DNA of 64,000 nt from UBA4874 sp002399435. GTDB lineage: Bacteria > Bacillota > Clostridia > Caldicoprobacterales > DTU083. Position numbers and translations under genes: made by a program. How positions within the stretch are numbered: position 1 is the stretch's first letter; the number at the start of each line of letters is the position of its first letter. The notes beneath the pieces are model-generated. The model did not search any database. It had not been told where the DNA came from and was given only the letters and a program-made list of their open reading frames with translations. Positions 26,399 through 35,163 of this stretch are shown in pieces. The stretch is taken from assembly GCA_036823195.1 (NCBI GenBank), contig DAISGI010000006.1, forward strand, positions 18,442 through 82,441, written 5' to 3'.

Positions 26399-27180
26399 AT
26401 TTCTTCGCCCTCCTCATCCTCTTCATTTGCGATCATTTCTTTTGCCAGATCCGTATAGGCTTCTGCTCCAATGCATTTTGGATCGTACAGGATCACAGGC
26501 ACTCCATGGCTTGGTGCCTCTCCCAGCCGCACATTGCGCGGAATAATCGTCGTATAGACTTTATTTCTAAAGTGCTTCTTTACTTCATCGACCACCTGGA
26601 TAGAAAGATTGGTTCTGGCATCAAACATGGTCAGTACGACTCCCTCAATTTCCAGATTCGGATTCAGATTCTTTTTTACCAGTTCATAAGTACTCATTAG
26701 CTGCGTCAGCCCCTCCAGGGCATAGTATTCACATTGTATGGGCACCAGCAGTTTATCCGCTGCAGTGAGAGCGTTTATGGTAATCAGACCAAGAGAGGGA
26801 GGACAGTCAATCAGGATATATTCATAATCCTCTTTGATATCCGCCAAAGCTTTTTTCAAAATCATCTCCCGTGCCATCATTGGCACCAGTTCAATCTCGG
26901 CTCCGGCCAGTTGAATTTTTGATACAATGATATCCAGGTTTTTAACAGAAGTATGTAAGATCGTATCTTTTGCATCCACACCGTTGACAATAATATCATA
27001 AATGGAATATTTCGCATGGTTCTTATCTATCCCCAATCCACTGGTTGTATTCCCCTGTGGATCGATATCAATGGTCAGCACCCTTTTCCCGAGAACTGCC
27101 AGACAGGCACTTAAATTTACATTCGTCGTCGTTTTGCCAACCCCGCCCTTCTGGTTGGCGACTGCTATTACTCTAGACAT
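26389..27180 (-). CDS. parA: Chromosome partitioning ATPase ParA / Soj
   Basis: 263 residues. The deviant Walker A KGGVGKTTT lies near 10-18 and the Walker B-type ILIDCPPSLG near 122-131. There is no N-terminal HTH, so it belongs to the small chromosomal Soj type. It binds DNA non-specifically as an ATP dimer, and ParB stimulates its hydrolysis. A TATAAT box lies upstream on the minus strand at 27213-27218. Confidence 0.96.
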   Translation of the reverse strand: MSRVIAVANQKGGVGKTTTNVNLSACLAVLGKRVLTIDIDPQGNTTSGLGIDKNHAKYSIYDIIVNGVDAKDTILHTSVKNLDIIVSKIQLAGAEIELVPMMAREMILKKALADIKEDYEYILIDCPPSLGLITINALTAADKLLVPIQCEYYALEGLTQLMSTYELVKKNLNPNLEIEGVVLTMFDARTNLSIQVVDEVKKHFRNKVYTTIIPRNVRLGEAPSHGVPVILYDPKCIGAEAYTDLAKEMIANEEDEEGEEIWR

Positions 27181-27212
27181 GAATTTGCACCTCTTTTTCC
27201 ATTGTTATCTCT

Positions 27213-27218
27213 ATTATA
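27213..27218 (-). promoter_or_regulatory. -10 box of the parA promoter
   Basis: A perfect TATAAT on the minus strand lies 33 bp before parA. The -35 region is a poor match (TTTTCA at 17 bp). Confidence 0.4.
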
Positions 27219-27309
27219 GTTGATAATAATATTTCTGAAAAGAGTGAAGGCATACTTTTTCAAACATTCTAATATAAATATGATATAAATGAAAAATCCG
27301 GAGGTTTTC

Positions 27310-27579
27310 ATGAAAACTTTATTGACGACTTTTTGTCTGGTGTTTCTTGCTGAACTGGGGGATAAAACACAAATGGCAACCATGTTGATGGCTGCCAAAA
27401 CCAAATCCATTTGGATGGTCTTTATTGGTTCTGCTCTTGCTCTCGCCGCATCCTCCCTGATTGGAGTGGTTGCAGGGGGGCTTCTTACAAATTTTATACC
27501 GCAAAATGTCATCCAGACAGCATCGGGGCTGGCTTTTCTCGTTATTGGTGTTTTGCTGATCAGTGGAAAAGTCTGTTGA
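27310..27579 (+). CDS. Half-size GDT1/TMEM165 (UPF0016) family transporter
   Basis: 89 residues from the ATG at 27310, which has GGAGG 5 nt upstream. An in-frame ATG at 27289 has none. There are three membrane spans and the family motif ELGDKTQ, which binds cations. Full-length members have two such halves. This one has a single half and no second copy next to it, so it would have to dimerise. Related proteins export Mn2+ or Ca2+. It is a single plus-strand gene between parA and noc. Confidence 0.83.
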   Translation: MKTLLTTFCLVFLAELGDKTQMATMLMAAKTKSIWMVFIGSALALAASSLIGVVAGGLLTNFIPQNVIQTASGLAFLVIGVLLISGKVC

Positions 27580-27597
27580 AATCCGAAAGAGAACCCC

Positions 27598-28458
27598 TCA
27601 GCTTTTTGGTATGCTTACGGTGATTTCAATGCAATCCTCCTTTTCAATCTGATGATATTGTACGGAAAGGCCATACTTCTCCATTAATCGGATGGCATTG
27701 TGAATGGTATTGGTGAAAATTCTCAAATCCTTTTTCCCCGAGAATGACTTTCTGTTTTTCCTGGACTGAATCATATTGTCTCTCTGATGATCCCGGATTT
27801 TTTCAATCGTCCGATCAATTAACTTTTCAGTATCCCGGACATTCAGTTTATCCTTCACAACCTGCTGGATGGCTTTCAACTGAAGCTGTTCGTCCGGAAG
27901 CTTCAGGAGAGCCCTGGCATGGCGCTCTGTCAGATCTTCCTTGATCAACATTTCCTTTACTTCTTCACTTAAGCGCAGAATACGAAGTTTATTCGCGATT
28001 GTGGATTGATTCTTTCCCAATTTGGAAGCCAATTCTTCCTGCGTAAATCCATGATCCCGGATAAGACTTTCGTAGCCCTTTGCTTCCTCCAGAAAATGCA
28101 GATTCTCTCTCTGCAGGTTCTCGATCATGGCCATAATTGCGGAATCTTCTTCATAGGTATCGACAAGTATGGAAGGGATATGGGTCAATCCGGCCATTTT
28201 CCCCGCACGCAGCCGTCGTTCCCCGGCAATCAGTTCATATCCATCCGGTCCGGTTTTTCTTACCGTAATGGGTTGAATTACTCCATACTCCCTTATGGAT
28301 TGCGCCAGTTCCTCCAGCCCCTGTGTTGTAAAATTTTTTCTTGGCTGATAGGGATTCGGCTTAATCATATGAATTGGTATCGACTCCACTTCCCTGGAAA
28401 ACGAATGAGTCTCTGCCGGTATAGAATTATTATTTAAAACGTGAAACCCTCTCAACAT
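27598..28458 (-). CDS. noc: Nucleoid occlusion protein Noc (ParB family)
   Basis: 286 residues. The ParB-type N-terminal domain has PNPYQPRKNF and AGERRLRAGKMAG, the HTH is FTQEELASKLGKNQSTIANK, and there is a C-terminal dimerisation domain. Its place between rsmG and parA/parB, and its divergence from ParB, identify Noc. Noc binds Noc-binding sites and keeps FtsZ off the nucleoid. I saw no perfect Noc-binding site in the window. Confidence 0.9.
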   Translation of the reverse strand: MLRGFHVLNNNSIPAETHSFSREVESIPIHMIKPNPYQPRKNFTTQGLEELAQSIREYGVIQPITVRKTGPDGYELIAGERRLRAGKMAGLTHIPSILVDTYEEDSAIMAMIENLQRENLHFLEEAKGYESLIRDHGFTQEELASKLGKNQSTIANKLRILRLSEEVKEMLIKEDLTERHARALLKLPDEQLQLKAIQQVVKDKLNVRDTEKLIDRTIEKIRDHQRDNMIQSRKNRKSFSGKKDLRIFTNTIHNAIRLMEKYGLSVQYHQIEKEDCIEITVSIPKS

Positions 28459-28643
28459 AGCACTCCCTCCAGTTATTATGTATATTCTAGGTAATCATTC
28501 ATTTTCCTCCTTATTTTGTGATATATTTTTATTTAATAGGCTGAGGGCTCATATTCATCGATTTCCTCTGTTTTTCTTTACTTTACGCTGTTTTTCGTGT
28601 ATCTTTGTCAAATCATTTAAAATTTATGTCCTTTATCCATAAA

Positions 28644-28685
28644 AGGAAAGAATCCTGTTCTTACAGGAAAGAATCCTGTTCTTAC
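28644..28685. repeat. 21-bp tandem duplication spanning the rsmG stop codon
   Basis: 28644-28664 and 28665-28685 are identical (AGGAAAGAATCCTGTTCTTAC). The rsmG stop (TAA, minus strand 28684-28682) lies in the right-hand copy, so the gene end has been copied downstream. The rest of 28459-28681 is AT-rich with no recognised feature. Confidence 0.85.
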
Positions 28686-29400
28686 AGCGGAGACTTTTTA
28701 GGCTTTCCGGCAGAGCGGGGATACTTCGATGGGGTTTTCGCTACTTTCTCAATAACAACCAATATATGGGTTTTCTCTGAGCCTGTAATATCCACTTTTT
28801 CCATATTATCAATCCGGCCGCCCAAAATCCGGATGGCCTGCCCTGCACTCCGTATCTCTTCCGGGGCAGCAGGGCCCTTATGGGCTATAAAATACCCTCC
28901 CACCCGGACAAAGGGAAGGCAGTATTCGGACAATACCCTCATGGGAGCCACTGCCCTGGATACGACAACATCATATTTCTCCCGGTGAAGCTGCATTTTC
29001 CCCAGATCTTCCGCCCTGGCATGTAAAATACGACATTCCTTCAATCCCAGCTGCTTCCGGACTTCCTCCAAAAAAAGGTCTTCTTCAGGACGGCATCCAC
29101 CATGGTCAGATGAATGTCCGGCCTCACAATCTGCATCGGTATTCCGGGAAAACCTGCGCCGGATCCTACGTCCAGCACCTGGGCACCCTTCCCGGGAGCG
29201 CACACCTTCAGAACAGAAACAGAATCCAGAAAATGCTCCGTAATGACCTCCTGCGGAGTGTCTATAGCGGTCAGATTCATTTTCCCGTTCCATTCCAGCA
29301 GAAGGGAAAGATACGTTTCAAAACACTTTACCTGCGCATCCTTCAAATCCAATCCCATTTTTGAACATCCGTCAACCAGCAAATTCCTGTCATCGTTCAC
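28682..29400 (-). pseudogene. rsmG: 16S rRNA (guanine-N7) methyltransferase RsmG, split by a frameshift
   Basis: RsmG methylates G527 of 16S rRNA. The N-terminal half, from the ATG at 29400, keeps the SAM-binding VLDVGSGAGFPGIP. It shifts out of frame after MVDAVLKKTFF and stops at 29041. The C-terminal half (FLEEVRKQLGL to the stop at 28682, with RAEDLG and VVSRAVAPM) is intact in the next frame. The break is at a run of seven T on the minus strand (29070-29076), where eight would restore the protein. It could be a sequencing or assembly error, a true mutation, or transcript slippage. It overlaps mnmG by 11 bp. Confidence 0.9.
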
Positions 29401-31285
29401 TGCTTTTCCGCTCCCGTCTCATTTTTTCCAGATAAATCATCAGAACCGAGACATCTGCCGGCGATACGCCTGAAATCCGGGACGCCTGACCGATATTGAC
29501 CGGCTGCTGCGCCTGCAGCTTCTGCCTGGCTTCCAAACGAAGACCCGGTATCAAACGATAATCCATAGGATCCGGGATTCCGTTTCGTTCCATCTTTTGA
29601 AACTGCTCCACCTGTCTTTTCTGCTTTTGAATATAGCCCTGGTACTTTACCTGTATCTCAACCTGTTTCCCGACCTCTGCAGACACTTTCCCGGTCTCCT
29701 GGTCCTCCAGACCGGCAATGTCCGAATAATGCAGCTCAGGACGTTTCAGAAGGTTATAGAGGGATAGTCCGCTTTGTATGGGAGACGACCCCTTTTCCTT
29801 CAGCCAGGACTCATTTTTGTCAGACGGAGGCAGCACGGTATGTTGGAGTCTTTCCATCTCCCGGAGGATGGATTCTTCCTTCTTCATAGTCCTTTGATAC
29901 CTTTGCTCACCCGCCAATCCGATCCGATACCCTTTTTCCGTCAGCCGCATATCCGCATTGTCCTGCCTCAGAAGCAAACGGTATTCCGCGCGGGATGTCA
30001 TCATGCGATAGGGCTCTTTTGTCCCTTTCGTTACCAGGTCATCCACCAACACCCCGATATAGGCATCCGAACGATCCAGGATCAATGGCTCATCCCCCCG
30101 GATATACAAAACGGCATTGATGCCGGCCAGAATTCCCTGCGCCGCCGCTTCTTCATAACCGGAGCTCCCGTTGATCTGTCCGGCAAAAAACATTCCTCCG
30201 ATCTCTCTGGATTCCAGTGTCAGATTCAGCTGGGTCGGATCTATGCAGTCATATTCAATGGCGTAGGCAGGCCGCATGATCTCCGCATGTTCCATGCCCG
30301 GCACGGTATGATAGACAGCCGTCTGCACATCCACCGGCAGGCTGGAGGACATGCCCTGGATATACATCTCATTGGTGTGCAGCCCTTCCGGTTCGATAAA
30401 AATCTGATGACTTTTCTTATCCTTGAACCGAACGACTTTATCTTCTATGGAAGGGCAGTATCTTGGCCCAATGCCTTTGATATCCCCGGAATACAGGGGA
30501 GAACGGTACAGATTCTCCCGTATGATTTCATGGGTATGCTCGTTGGTGTAGGTCAGCCAACAGGGAGTCTGATCCCGTATTCTGCAGTCGTCCAGAAAGG
30601 AAAAAGGCTCCGCTGTCGAATCTCCCGGCTGGATTTTCATCCTGCTAAAATCCAGGGATCTTCGGTTCACCCTCGCCGGAGTCCCGGTTTTAAACCTCTG
30701 CAGAGTAAATCCCAGATCCTTCAGGCATTCCGACAGCTGATTGGCGGGGAACAATCCATTTGGTCCGCTTTTTGCCGAAAATTCCCCGATGATGACCCGA
30801 CTCTTCAAATAAACACCCGATGCGAGTACAACCGCCCGGCAAAGGTAGACTTCTCCGGTAACCAGCCGGATCCCGGATATCTTTCCATTTTCCGTCCGGA
30901 TGGATTCCACTTCCCCCTGGTGTATGGTCAGGTTCTCCTGACGCTCCAAAGTCAACTTCATTTCTTCCTGATAGCGCTTTTTATCCGCCTGTGCCCGCAG
31001 GGAATGTACGGCAGGACCTTTCCCGGTATTCAGCATACGGACCTGAATGGCGGTTTTATCAATGTTCCGGCCCATTTCTCCGCCCAGGGCATCGACTTCC
31101 CGTACCAGATGACCTTTGGAGGATCCCCCTATGGAAGGGTTGCAGGCCATTAAGGCCACAGCATCCAGATTCAGGGCAAGGACCAGAGTCTTCCGTCCCA
31201 TTCTGGCGGATGCCAGGGCGGCTTCACAACCGGCATGTCCCGCTCCGATTACAATGATCTCATATTTCCCGGCAATAAAATCCAT
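29390..31285 (-). CDS. mnmG: tRNA uridine-5-carboxymethylaminomethyl modification enzyme MnmG
   Basis: 631 residues from the ATG at 31285 (AGGA 6 nt upstream). A TTG 24 bp earlier is less likely. The FAD-binding motif VIGAGHAGCEAALASARMG and the MnmG signatures ACNPSIGGSSKGHLVREVDALGG (in part) and GPRYCPSIEDK are present. With MnmE it modifies the wobble uridine of several tRNAs. It follows mnmE by 8 bp and overlaps rsmG. Confidence 0.97.
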   Translation of the reverse strand: MDFIAGKYEIIVIGAGHAGCEAALASARMGRKTLVLALNLDAVALMACNPSIGGSSKGHLVREVDALGGEMGRNIDKTAIQVRMLNTGKGPAVHSLRAQADKKRYQEEMKLTLERQENLTIHQGEVESIRTENGKISGIRLVTGEVYLCRAVVLASGVYLKSRVIIGEFSAKSGPNGLFPANQLSECLKDLGFTLQRFKTGTPARVNRRSLDFSRMKIQPGDSTAEPFSFLDDCRIRDQTPCWLTYTNEHTHEIIRENLYRSPLYSGDIKGIGPRYCPSIEDKVVRFKDKKSHQIFIEPEGLHTNEMYIQGMSSSLPVDVQTAVYHTVPGMEHAEIMRPAYAIEYDCIDPTQLNLTLESREIGGMFFAGQINGSSGYEEAAAQGILAGINAVLYIRGDEPLILDRSDAYIGVLVDDLVTKGTKEPYRMMTSRAEYRLLLRQDNADMRLTEKGYRIGLAGEQRYQRTMKKEESILREMERLQHTVLPPSDKNESWLKEKGSSPIQSGLSLYNLLKRPELHYSDIAGLEDQETGKVSAEVGKQVEIQVKYQGYIQKQKRQVEQFQKMERNGIPDPMDYRLIPGLRLEARQKLQAQQPVNIGQASRISGVSPADVSVLMIYLEKMRRERKSSER

Positions 31286-31293
31286 TTCTTTTC

Positions 31294-32673
31294 CTACTTT
31301 CCAACGCAAAACTCTGAAAATATTTTGTCTATCAGACTCTCTGTCACGCTTTCTCCCGTAATTTCCCCCAGCGCTTCCAGAACATTTCGGATATCTATGG
31401 TCACCATATCCAGAGGAATCGAAGAGTCCAGGGCAGACAACGCTTCCCCCAGATACCTCTCGGCCCGCAGCAGAACTTCCTTGTGCCGGCTGTTCATGAT
31501 CACAGCGGAATTTTTCGGCCCAAGACGGCCGGATTCCACCAGACCGACGATATGCTCCTCCGTCTCCGCCAGGCCGGTGCCATCCGTCATGGAAGTCCTG
31601 ATGATCCGGCTTCCGGAGATCTTCCGTATCCTGTCTTCCTCTATCACAGATGGAAGATCCGACTTATTCAGCAGAATCAGAACCTTTCGGTCCTTCAGCC
31701 ATTTCAGAATCTCAAGGTCTTCTTTTTCCAATGCCCGGGAGGCATCCAGCAAAAGTAAAATCAGATCCGCTGTCTGCGCGCGTTCCTTTGTTTTCTCCAC
31801 CCCGATTTTTTCAATGGCATCCGTGGTCTCCCGGATCCCCGCCGTATCCACAATCTGCACCAGAACCCCCCGGATATGAATATACTCTTCAATGACATCC
31901 CTTGTGGTTCCGGGAACATCGGTCACAATCGCACGATTCTGACGAACCAGGGCATTCAGCAGGGAAGACTTCCCTACATTGGGCTTTCCGATAATTGCAA
32001 CGCGGATCCCGTCCCGGATCAGCTTTCCCTGATCAGCAGAGGCAAGCAGCTGCCTGCATTGCAGACGGGCATTGTCCAGCTTTCTGCGGGCCTCTTCTGC
32101 CAAAAGCTCCTCAATGTCCTCCTCCGGATAATCCACACTGACCTCAATATGAGCCAGCAAATCCAGCAGTTCCTGACGCAGGGCATGGATTTTTCCGGAC
32201 AGGGTTCCCTCCATTTGTTCCAGGGAAATCCTCGCCGCCTCATCTGATTTTGCAGAGATCAGTTCCATAACACCTTCTGCCTGGGCAAGGTCAATGCGCC
32301 CGTTCAAAAAAGCCCGCTTCGTAAATTCCCCAGGCTGTGCAAGCCTTGCTCCTGCAGACAGGACCAGCCCGATAATCCTCCGGACCGGCACCATTCCCCC
32401 GTGACAGTGGATTTCCACTACGTCCTCCCGGGTATACGTGTGCGGTGCCTTCATATAGACCATCAGGACTTCGTCCACAGGATGTTGCCCTTCATCCGTA
32501 ATATATCCGTAGTAAAAAGTCCTCGGCCGGATTTCCTGCAGTTTGCTTCTCTTTTTTGTCACAAACAGGGTGCGAATGATCCCCAGGGATTCCGGACCGC
32601 TGATCCGGATCACAGCAATTCCGCCTTCTCCCGGTGGAGTCGCCAGCGCTGTTATGGTTTCTTCCGATTGCAT
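31294..32673 (-). CDS. mnmE: tRNA modification GTPase MnmE
   Basis: 459 residues from the ATG at 32673 (MQSEETITALATPPGEGG), which is where the family begins. The frame continues 34 codons upstream without support. The formyl-tetrahydrofolate-binding N-domain is followed by helical domains holding a G domain with GKPNVGKSS, DTAG and NKSD. The C-terminus has FSEFCVGK, carrying the conserved Cys. It works as a complex with MnmG, encoded next. Confidence 0.97.
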   Translation of the reverse strand: MQSEETITALATPPGEGGIAVIRISGPESLGIIRTLFVTKKRSKLQEIRPRTFYYGYITDEGQHPVDEVLMVYMKAPHTYTREDVVEIHCHGGMVPVRRIIGLVLSAGARLAQPGEFTKRAFLNGRIDLAQAEGVMELISAKSDEAARISLEQMEGTLSGKIHALRQELLDLLAHIEVSVDYPEEDIEELLAEEARRKLDNARLQCRQLLASADQGKLIRDGIRVAIIGKPNVGKSSLLNALVRQNRAIVTDVPGTTRDVIEEYIHIRGVLVQIVDTAGIRETTDAIEKIGVEKTKERAQTADLILLLLDASRALEKEDLEILKWLKDRKVLILLNKSDLPSVIEEDRIRKISGSRIIRTSMTDGTGLAETEEHIVGLVESGRLGPKNSAVIMNSRHKEVLLRAERYLGEALSALDSSIPLDMVTIDIRNVLEALGEITGESVTESLIDKIFSEFCVGK

Positions 32674-32787
32674 AAGCTTTCGATCCCGTCCTTTTCCAAC
32701 ATTCTGAATTGCATGTCTTCCCAAAAAAGGAAACCCAGTATTTCTACCGGGCTTTTCCCTTTCCATCGATTGCATTTTGTATGGTAC

Positions 32788-33405
32788 TTACTTCAGGGTA
32801 ATGACTACCTTACGATAAGGATCCTCGCCCTCACTATGGGTACTGACGTAAGGATCCTTCTGCAGGGTGGAATGAATCACTCTTCTTTCGAAGGGGTTCA
32901 TCGGCTCCAATACAATTTTCCGCTTTGTTTTCTGTACCTTATGGCTCAGGCGCTTCGCCAGTTTTACCAGCGTCTCCTCGCGTTTTTTACGATAGTTTTC
33001 CGTATCAATGGTGACCCGTTTGTATTGATCGGTATTGCGGTTTACAACCAAACTGGTCAGATACTGTACGGCATCCAGGGTTTCCCCCCGATGTCCGATC
33101 AGCACTCCCATTTTTGGACCGGTGACATAAATGGAAATCCGATCCTCCGTTTCCTTAATGTCCAGTTCTGCTTCCAGACTCATCTTTGCCAGCAGCTCCG
33201 TCAGAAATTCCCTGGCAATATCCTTTGGTGTTCGGATGACAGACGCCCGGATCCTGGCATCCTTGCTTCCAAATACACCAAATAAGCCCTTTACCGGCTC
33301 TTCCAGGACTTCGATATCCAGCTTGTCCCTCTGTACCGCCAACTGGATTGCAGCTGCCAGAACGGCATCTTCCACTGTCTTGCCCGTTGTAATCACTGAT
33401 TTCAT
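32788..33405 (-). CDS. jag: Jag / KhpB RNA-binding protein
   Basis: 205 residues. The Jag_N domain spans about 1-50 (GKTVEDAVLAAAIQL, VKGLFGVFGSKDARI), a KH domain with GPKMGVLIGHRGETLDAVQ follows, then a C-terminal R3H domain (RVTIDTENYRKKREETL). It binds RNA and affects cell elongation and division in Bacillota. It overlaps yidC by 4 bp (ATGA). Confidence 0.95.
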   Translation of the reverse strand: MKSVITTGKTVEDAVLAAAIQLAVQRDKLDIEVLEEPVKGLFGVFGSKDARIRASVIRTPKDIAREFLTELLAKMSLEAELDIKETEDRISIYVTGPKMGVLIGHRGETLDAVQYLTSLVVNRNTDQYKRVTIDTENYRKKREETLVKLAKRLSHKVQKTKRKIVLEPMNPFERRVIHSTLQKDPYVSTHSEGEDPYRKVVITLK

Positions 33406-34202
33406 TTCTTCCGGTCACCTTCCTTTCCTGCAGACGGAGTTCGTTTCTTCAGTATCAACTGCTGTACAATCTGAAACACATTCGTCGTTACCCAGTAAAT
33501 TGCAAAAGAAGCCGTGTACATCATACAAAACCATACGGACATAATCGGCATGATGGCTGTAAATCCCTTCATCTGCTGGTTCGCATTGCTGCCGGTATCC
33601 GGTTGGGTGATCTTCATCTGGTAATAGGATGTTACCCCTGCCAATATGGGCAGAAGAAACAATCCGTTGAATCCCTTTCCAAACATTCCTATGTTTTGTC
33701 CGGTCAGGGCTTTCAGAGGAGAATCCGGCTGCCAGATGTTTTTGATCCACAGAAAGGCATCAATGGATCCCCTGGCAACTTCCCTGTTTGAGATGGAGTT
33801 CAATGCACCGACCATCGCAAAGAACAGGGGAAACTGCAGCAGCATCGGGAGACATCCACCCATGGGATTGATCTCATATTTCTGATACAGCTCCATGGTC
33901 TTTTTATTCCTTTTATCCGGATCATTTTTATATTTTTTGTTGATGGCTTCCACTTCGGGCTGGATACTCTGCATCTTTTCATTGGATTTTCGGGATTTCA
34001 GATCCAGAGGCAGGAGAATCAAACGCATCAGGATGGAAAACAGGATAATGGCAAGACCATACCCTCCAAACGGTTCCGGTATCTTGCCGGTTATCAAATT
34101 GATCTCTTCCAGGATACTGCTCAGGAAATTGACAAACGTACCCCACAGGCCGGGCTTACCGGACGCTTTGGCTGCATTCATCAATAGGATTGGAAAGTTC
34201 AT
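33402..34202 (-). CDS. yidC: Membrane protein insertase YidC / SpoIIIJ
   Basis: 266 residues, the short Gram-positive form. Five spans are visible. The conserved arginine in ILMRLILLPLDLKS, the EINPMGGCLPMLLQFPLFFA segment and a basic C-terminus follow in order. No lipobox is seen, unlike Bacillus SpoIIIJ. It inserts membrane proteins alone or with SecYEG. GGGGG precedes the ATG at about 10 nt. Confidence 0.95.
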   Translation of the reverse strand: MNFPILLMNAAKASGKPGLWGTFVNFLSSILEEINLITGKIPEPFGGYGLAIILFSILMRLILLPLDLKSRKSNEKMQSIQPEVEAINKKYKNDPDKRNKKTMELYQKYEINPMGGCLPMLLQFPLFFAMVGALNSISNREVARGSIDAFLWIKNIWQPDSPLKALTGQNIGMFGKGFNGLFLLPILAGVTSYYQMKITQPDTGSNANQQMKGFTAIMPIMSVWFCMMYTASFAIYWVTTNVFQIVQQLILKKRTPSAGKEGDRKK

Positions 34203-34222
34203 ATATTTCTTACCCCCGTGTT

Positions 34223-34432
34223 TTATTTTAATGGGTCATATCCGCCGGAGTGCAGGGGATTGCATTTCAGAATTCTTCGCAGGGAGAGAACCGTCCCCTT
34301 GAATGACCCATATTTTTCAATAGCCTGCATGGAATACTCAGAACAAGTAGGAGTAAAACGGCAACTGGGAGGAAATGCAGGTGAGATTATTTTACGGTAC
34401 GCCCGTATCAGAAATAAGAGGATGTGTTTCAT
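34223..34432 (-). CDS. yidD: Membrane protein insertion efficiency factor YidD
   Basis: 69 residues with the full family core (YRKIISPAFPPSCRFTPTCS, AIEKYG, NPLHSGGYDP). It is membrane-associated and assists YidC. Its ATG overlaps the rnpA stop by 4 bp. Confidence 0.96.
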   Translation of the reverse strand: MKHILLFLIRAYRKIISPAFPPSCRFTPTCSEYSMQAIEKYGSFKGTVLSLRRILKCNPLHSGGYDPLK

Positions 34433-34776
34433 TCTTCCCGTCCCCCAAGCAATCTCCCCCGCTTGAGGAGATGATATACTGCAATGTCCAGGTCCTGATA
34501 GGATGCCTCTTTTGCTTTTCTGCGGACTACGAAAATAATGTCAAAGCCCTGCTTTATCTGATGGATCCGGGATCCTGTGATCGCCCTCAGCTGACGCTTG
34601 ATCCGATTCCGTTCCACCGCTTTCCCAAATTTCCTGTTAATGGAAAAACCAACCCTGGTTTCCGGCCCCCTGGTTTTTCGGAAAACAATTACAAGCAAGG
34701 GATGTCCTGAGGAACGCCCCTTTTTATATGTGTATTGAAAGTCCCTGTTTTTTCTCAGCCGGTGTTTCTTATCCAA
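34429..34776 (-). CDS. rnpA: Ribonuclease P protein component RnpA
   Basis: 115 residues from a TTG start at 34776 (MDKKHRLRKNRDFQYTYKKG). GGAGG lies 7 nt upstream and the length is normal. The longer open frame to 35025 crosses rpmH and is not used. The RNR signature region RVGFSINRKFGKAVERNRIKR is present. An out-of-frame ATG (34780-34778, coding only Met-Val-Gly-stop) sits between the ribosome site and the TTG. The protein binds RNase P RNA for tRNA 5' maturation. Confidence 0.94.
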   Translation of the reverse strand: MDKKHRLRKNRDFQYTYKKGRSSGHPLLVIVFRKTRGPETRVGFSINRKFGKAVERNRIKRQLRAITGSRIHQIKQGFDIIFVVRRKAKEASYQDLDIAVYHLLKRGRLLGGREE

Positions 34777-34804
34777 CCATTTGCCTCCAGAAAGGGTTTG
34801 ATGA

Positions 34805-34832
34805 TAGAAAAGGCCACCGGATAGCGGCCTTA
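34805..34832 (-). terminator. Weak hairpin between rpmH and rnpA
   Basis: On the minus strand AGGCCGC and GTGGCCT pair (one G-U) around a 6-nt loop, followed by TTTCT. It overlaps the rpmH stop and could attenuate transcription so that rnpA is made at a lower level than L34. Confidence 0.4.
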
Positions 34833-34964
34833 CGCTGTGAGCTTTTTCCTGCCCTTTCGTCTTCTTCTCTTCAGTACAATCCTGCCATCGCTGGTGCTCA
34901 TTCTTTTCCGGAATCCGTGCTCCTTGCTTCTCTGTCTTTTCTTTGGCTGATAAGTCCGTTTCAT
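34830..34964 (-). CDS. rpmH: 50S ribosomal protein L34
   Basis: 44 residues read directly from the minus strand: it starts MKRTYQPKKRQRSKEHGF and ends RRRKGRKKLTA. That is the complete, highly conserved L34. The ATG is at 34962-34964 with AAAGGGGA 8 to 9 nt upstream, and TAA is at 34830-34832. It is embedded in the longer out-of-frame rnpA reading frame, so it is easy to miss. It is the first gene of the minus-strand operon. Confidence 0.97.
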   Translation of the reverse strand: MKRTYQPKKRQRSKEHGFRKRMSTSDGRIVLKRRRRKGRKKLTA

Positions 34965-35082
34965 TCTGCACATCCCCTTTCTGCTCAAAATATAGGCTGC
35001 TGTTCCATTTTTCCCTTTGCTTCACTTTTTATTGCATTCCCAAAGCACTATAGAAATAAAAAACGGCATTTTCTATGTTAGT

Positions 35083-35112
35083 ATTATAAGTCATCCTGCT
35101 TGCATGTGTCAA
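35083..35112 (-). promoter_or_regulatory. Sigma-A promoter of the rpmH operon
   Basis: On the minus strand a perfect TTGACA (35112-35107) is followed, with an 18-bp spacer, by a perfect TATAAT (35088-35083). The leader is about 110 nt. A diverged copy of the same promoter segment lies 32 bp upstream (TTGGTA...GATAAT). Confidence 0.8.
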
Positions 35113-35163
35113 GAATTATCAGTCATCCTGCCTGCATGTACCAAAAAAGTCAGGCACCTTAAA

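Noticed and set aside
28434..28449. Possible fifth parS near the noc start (AAAACGTGAAACC)
   Set aside because: Only the right half matches; the left half of the palindrome has several mismatches, and the bases code for the Noc N-terminus.
31263..31277. Possible Noc-binding site (ATTTCCCGG followed by CAATA)
   Set aside because: Three mismatches in the right half of the palindrome; lies inside the mnmG start region.
34777..35025. N-terminal extension of rnpA to 198 residues
   Set aside because: The added residues are rpmH read out of frame. A TTG at 34776 with a perfect ribosome site gives a normal 115-residue RnpA.
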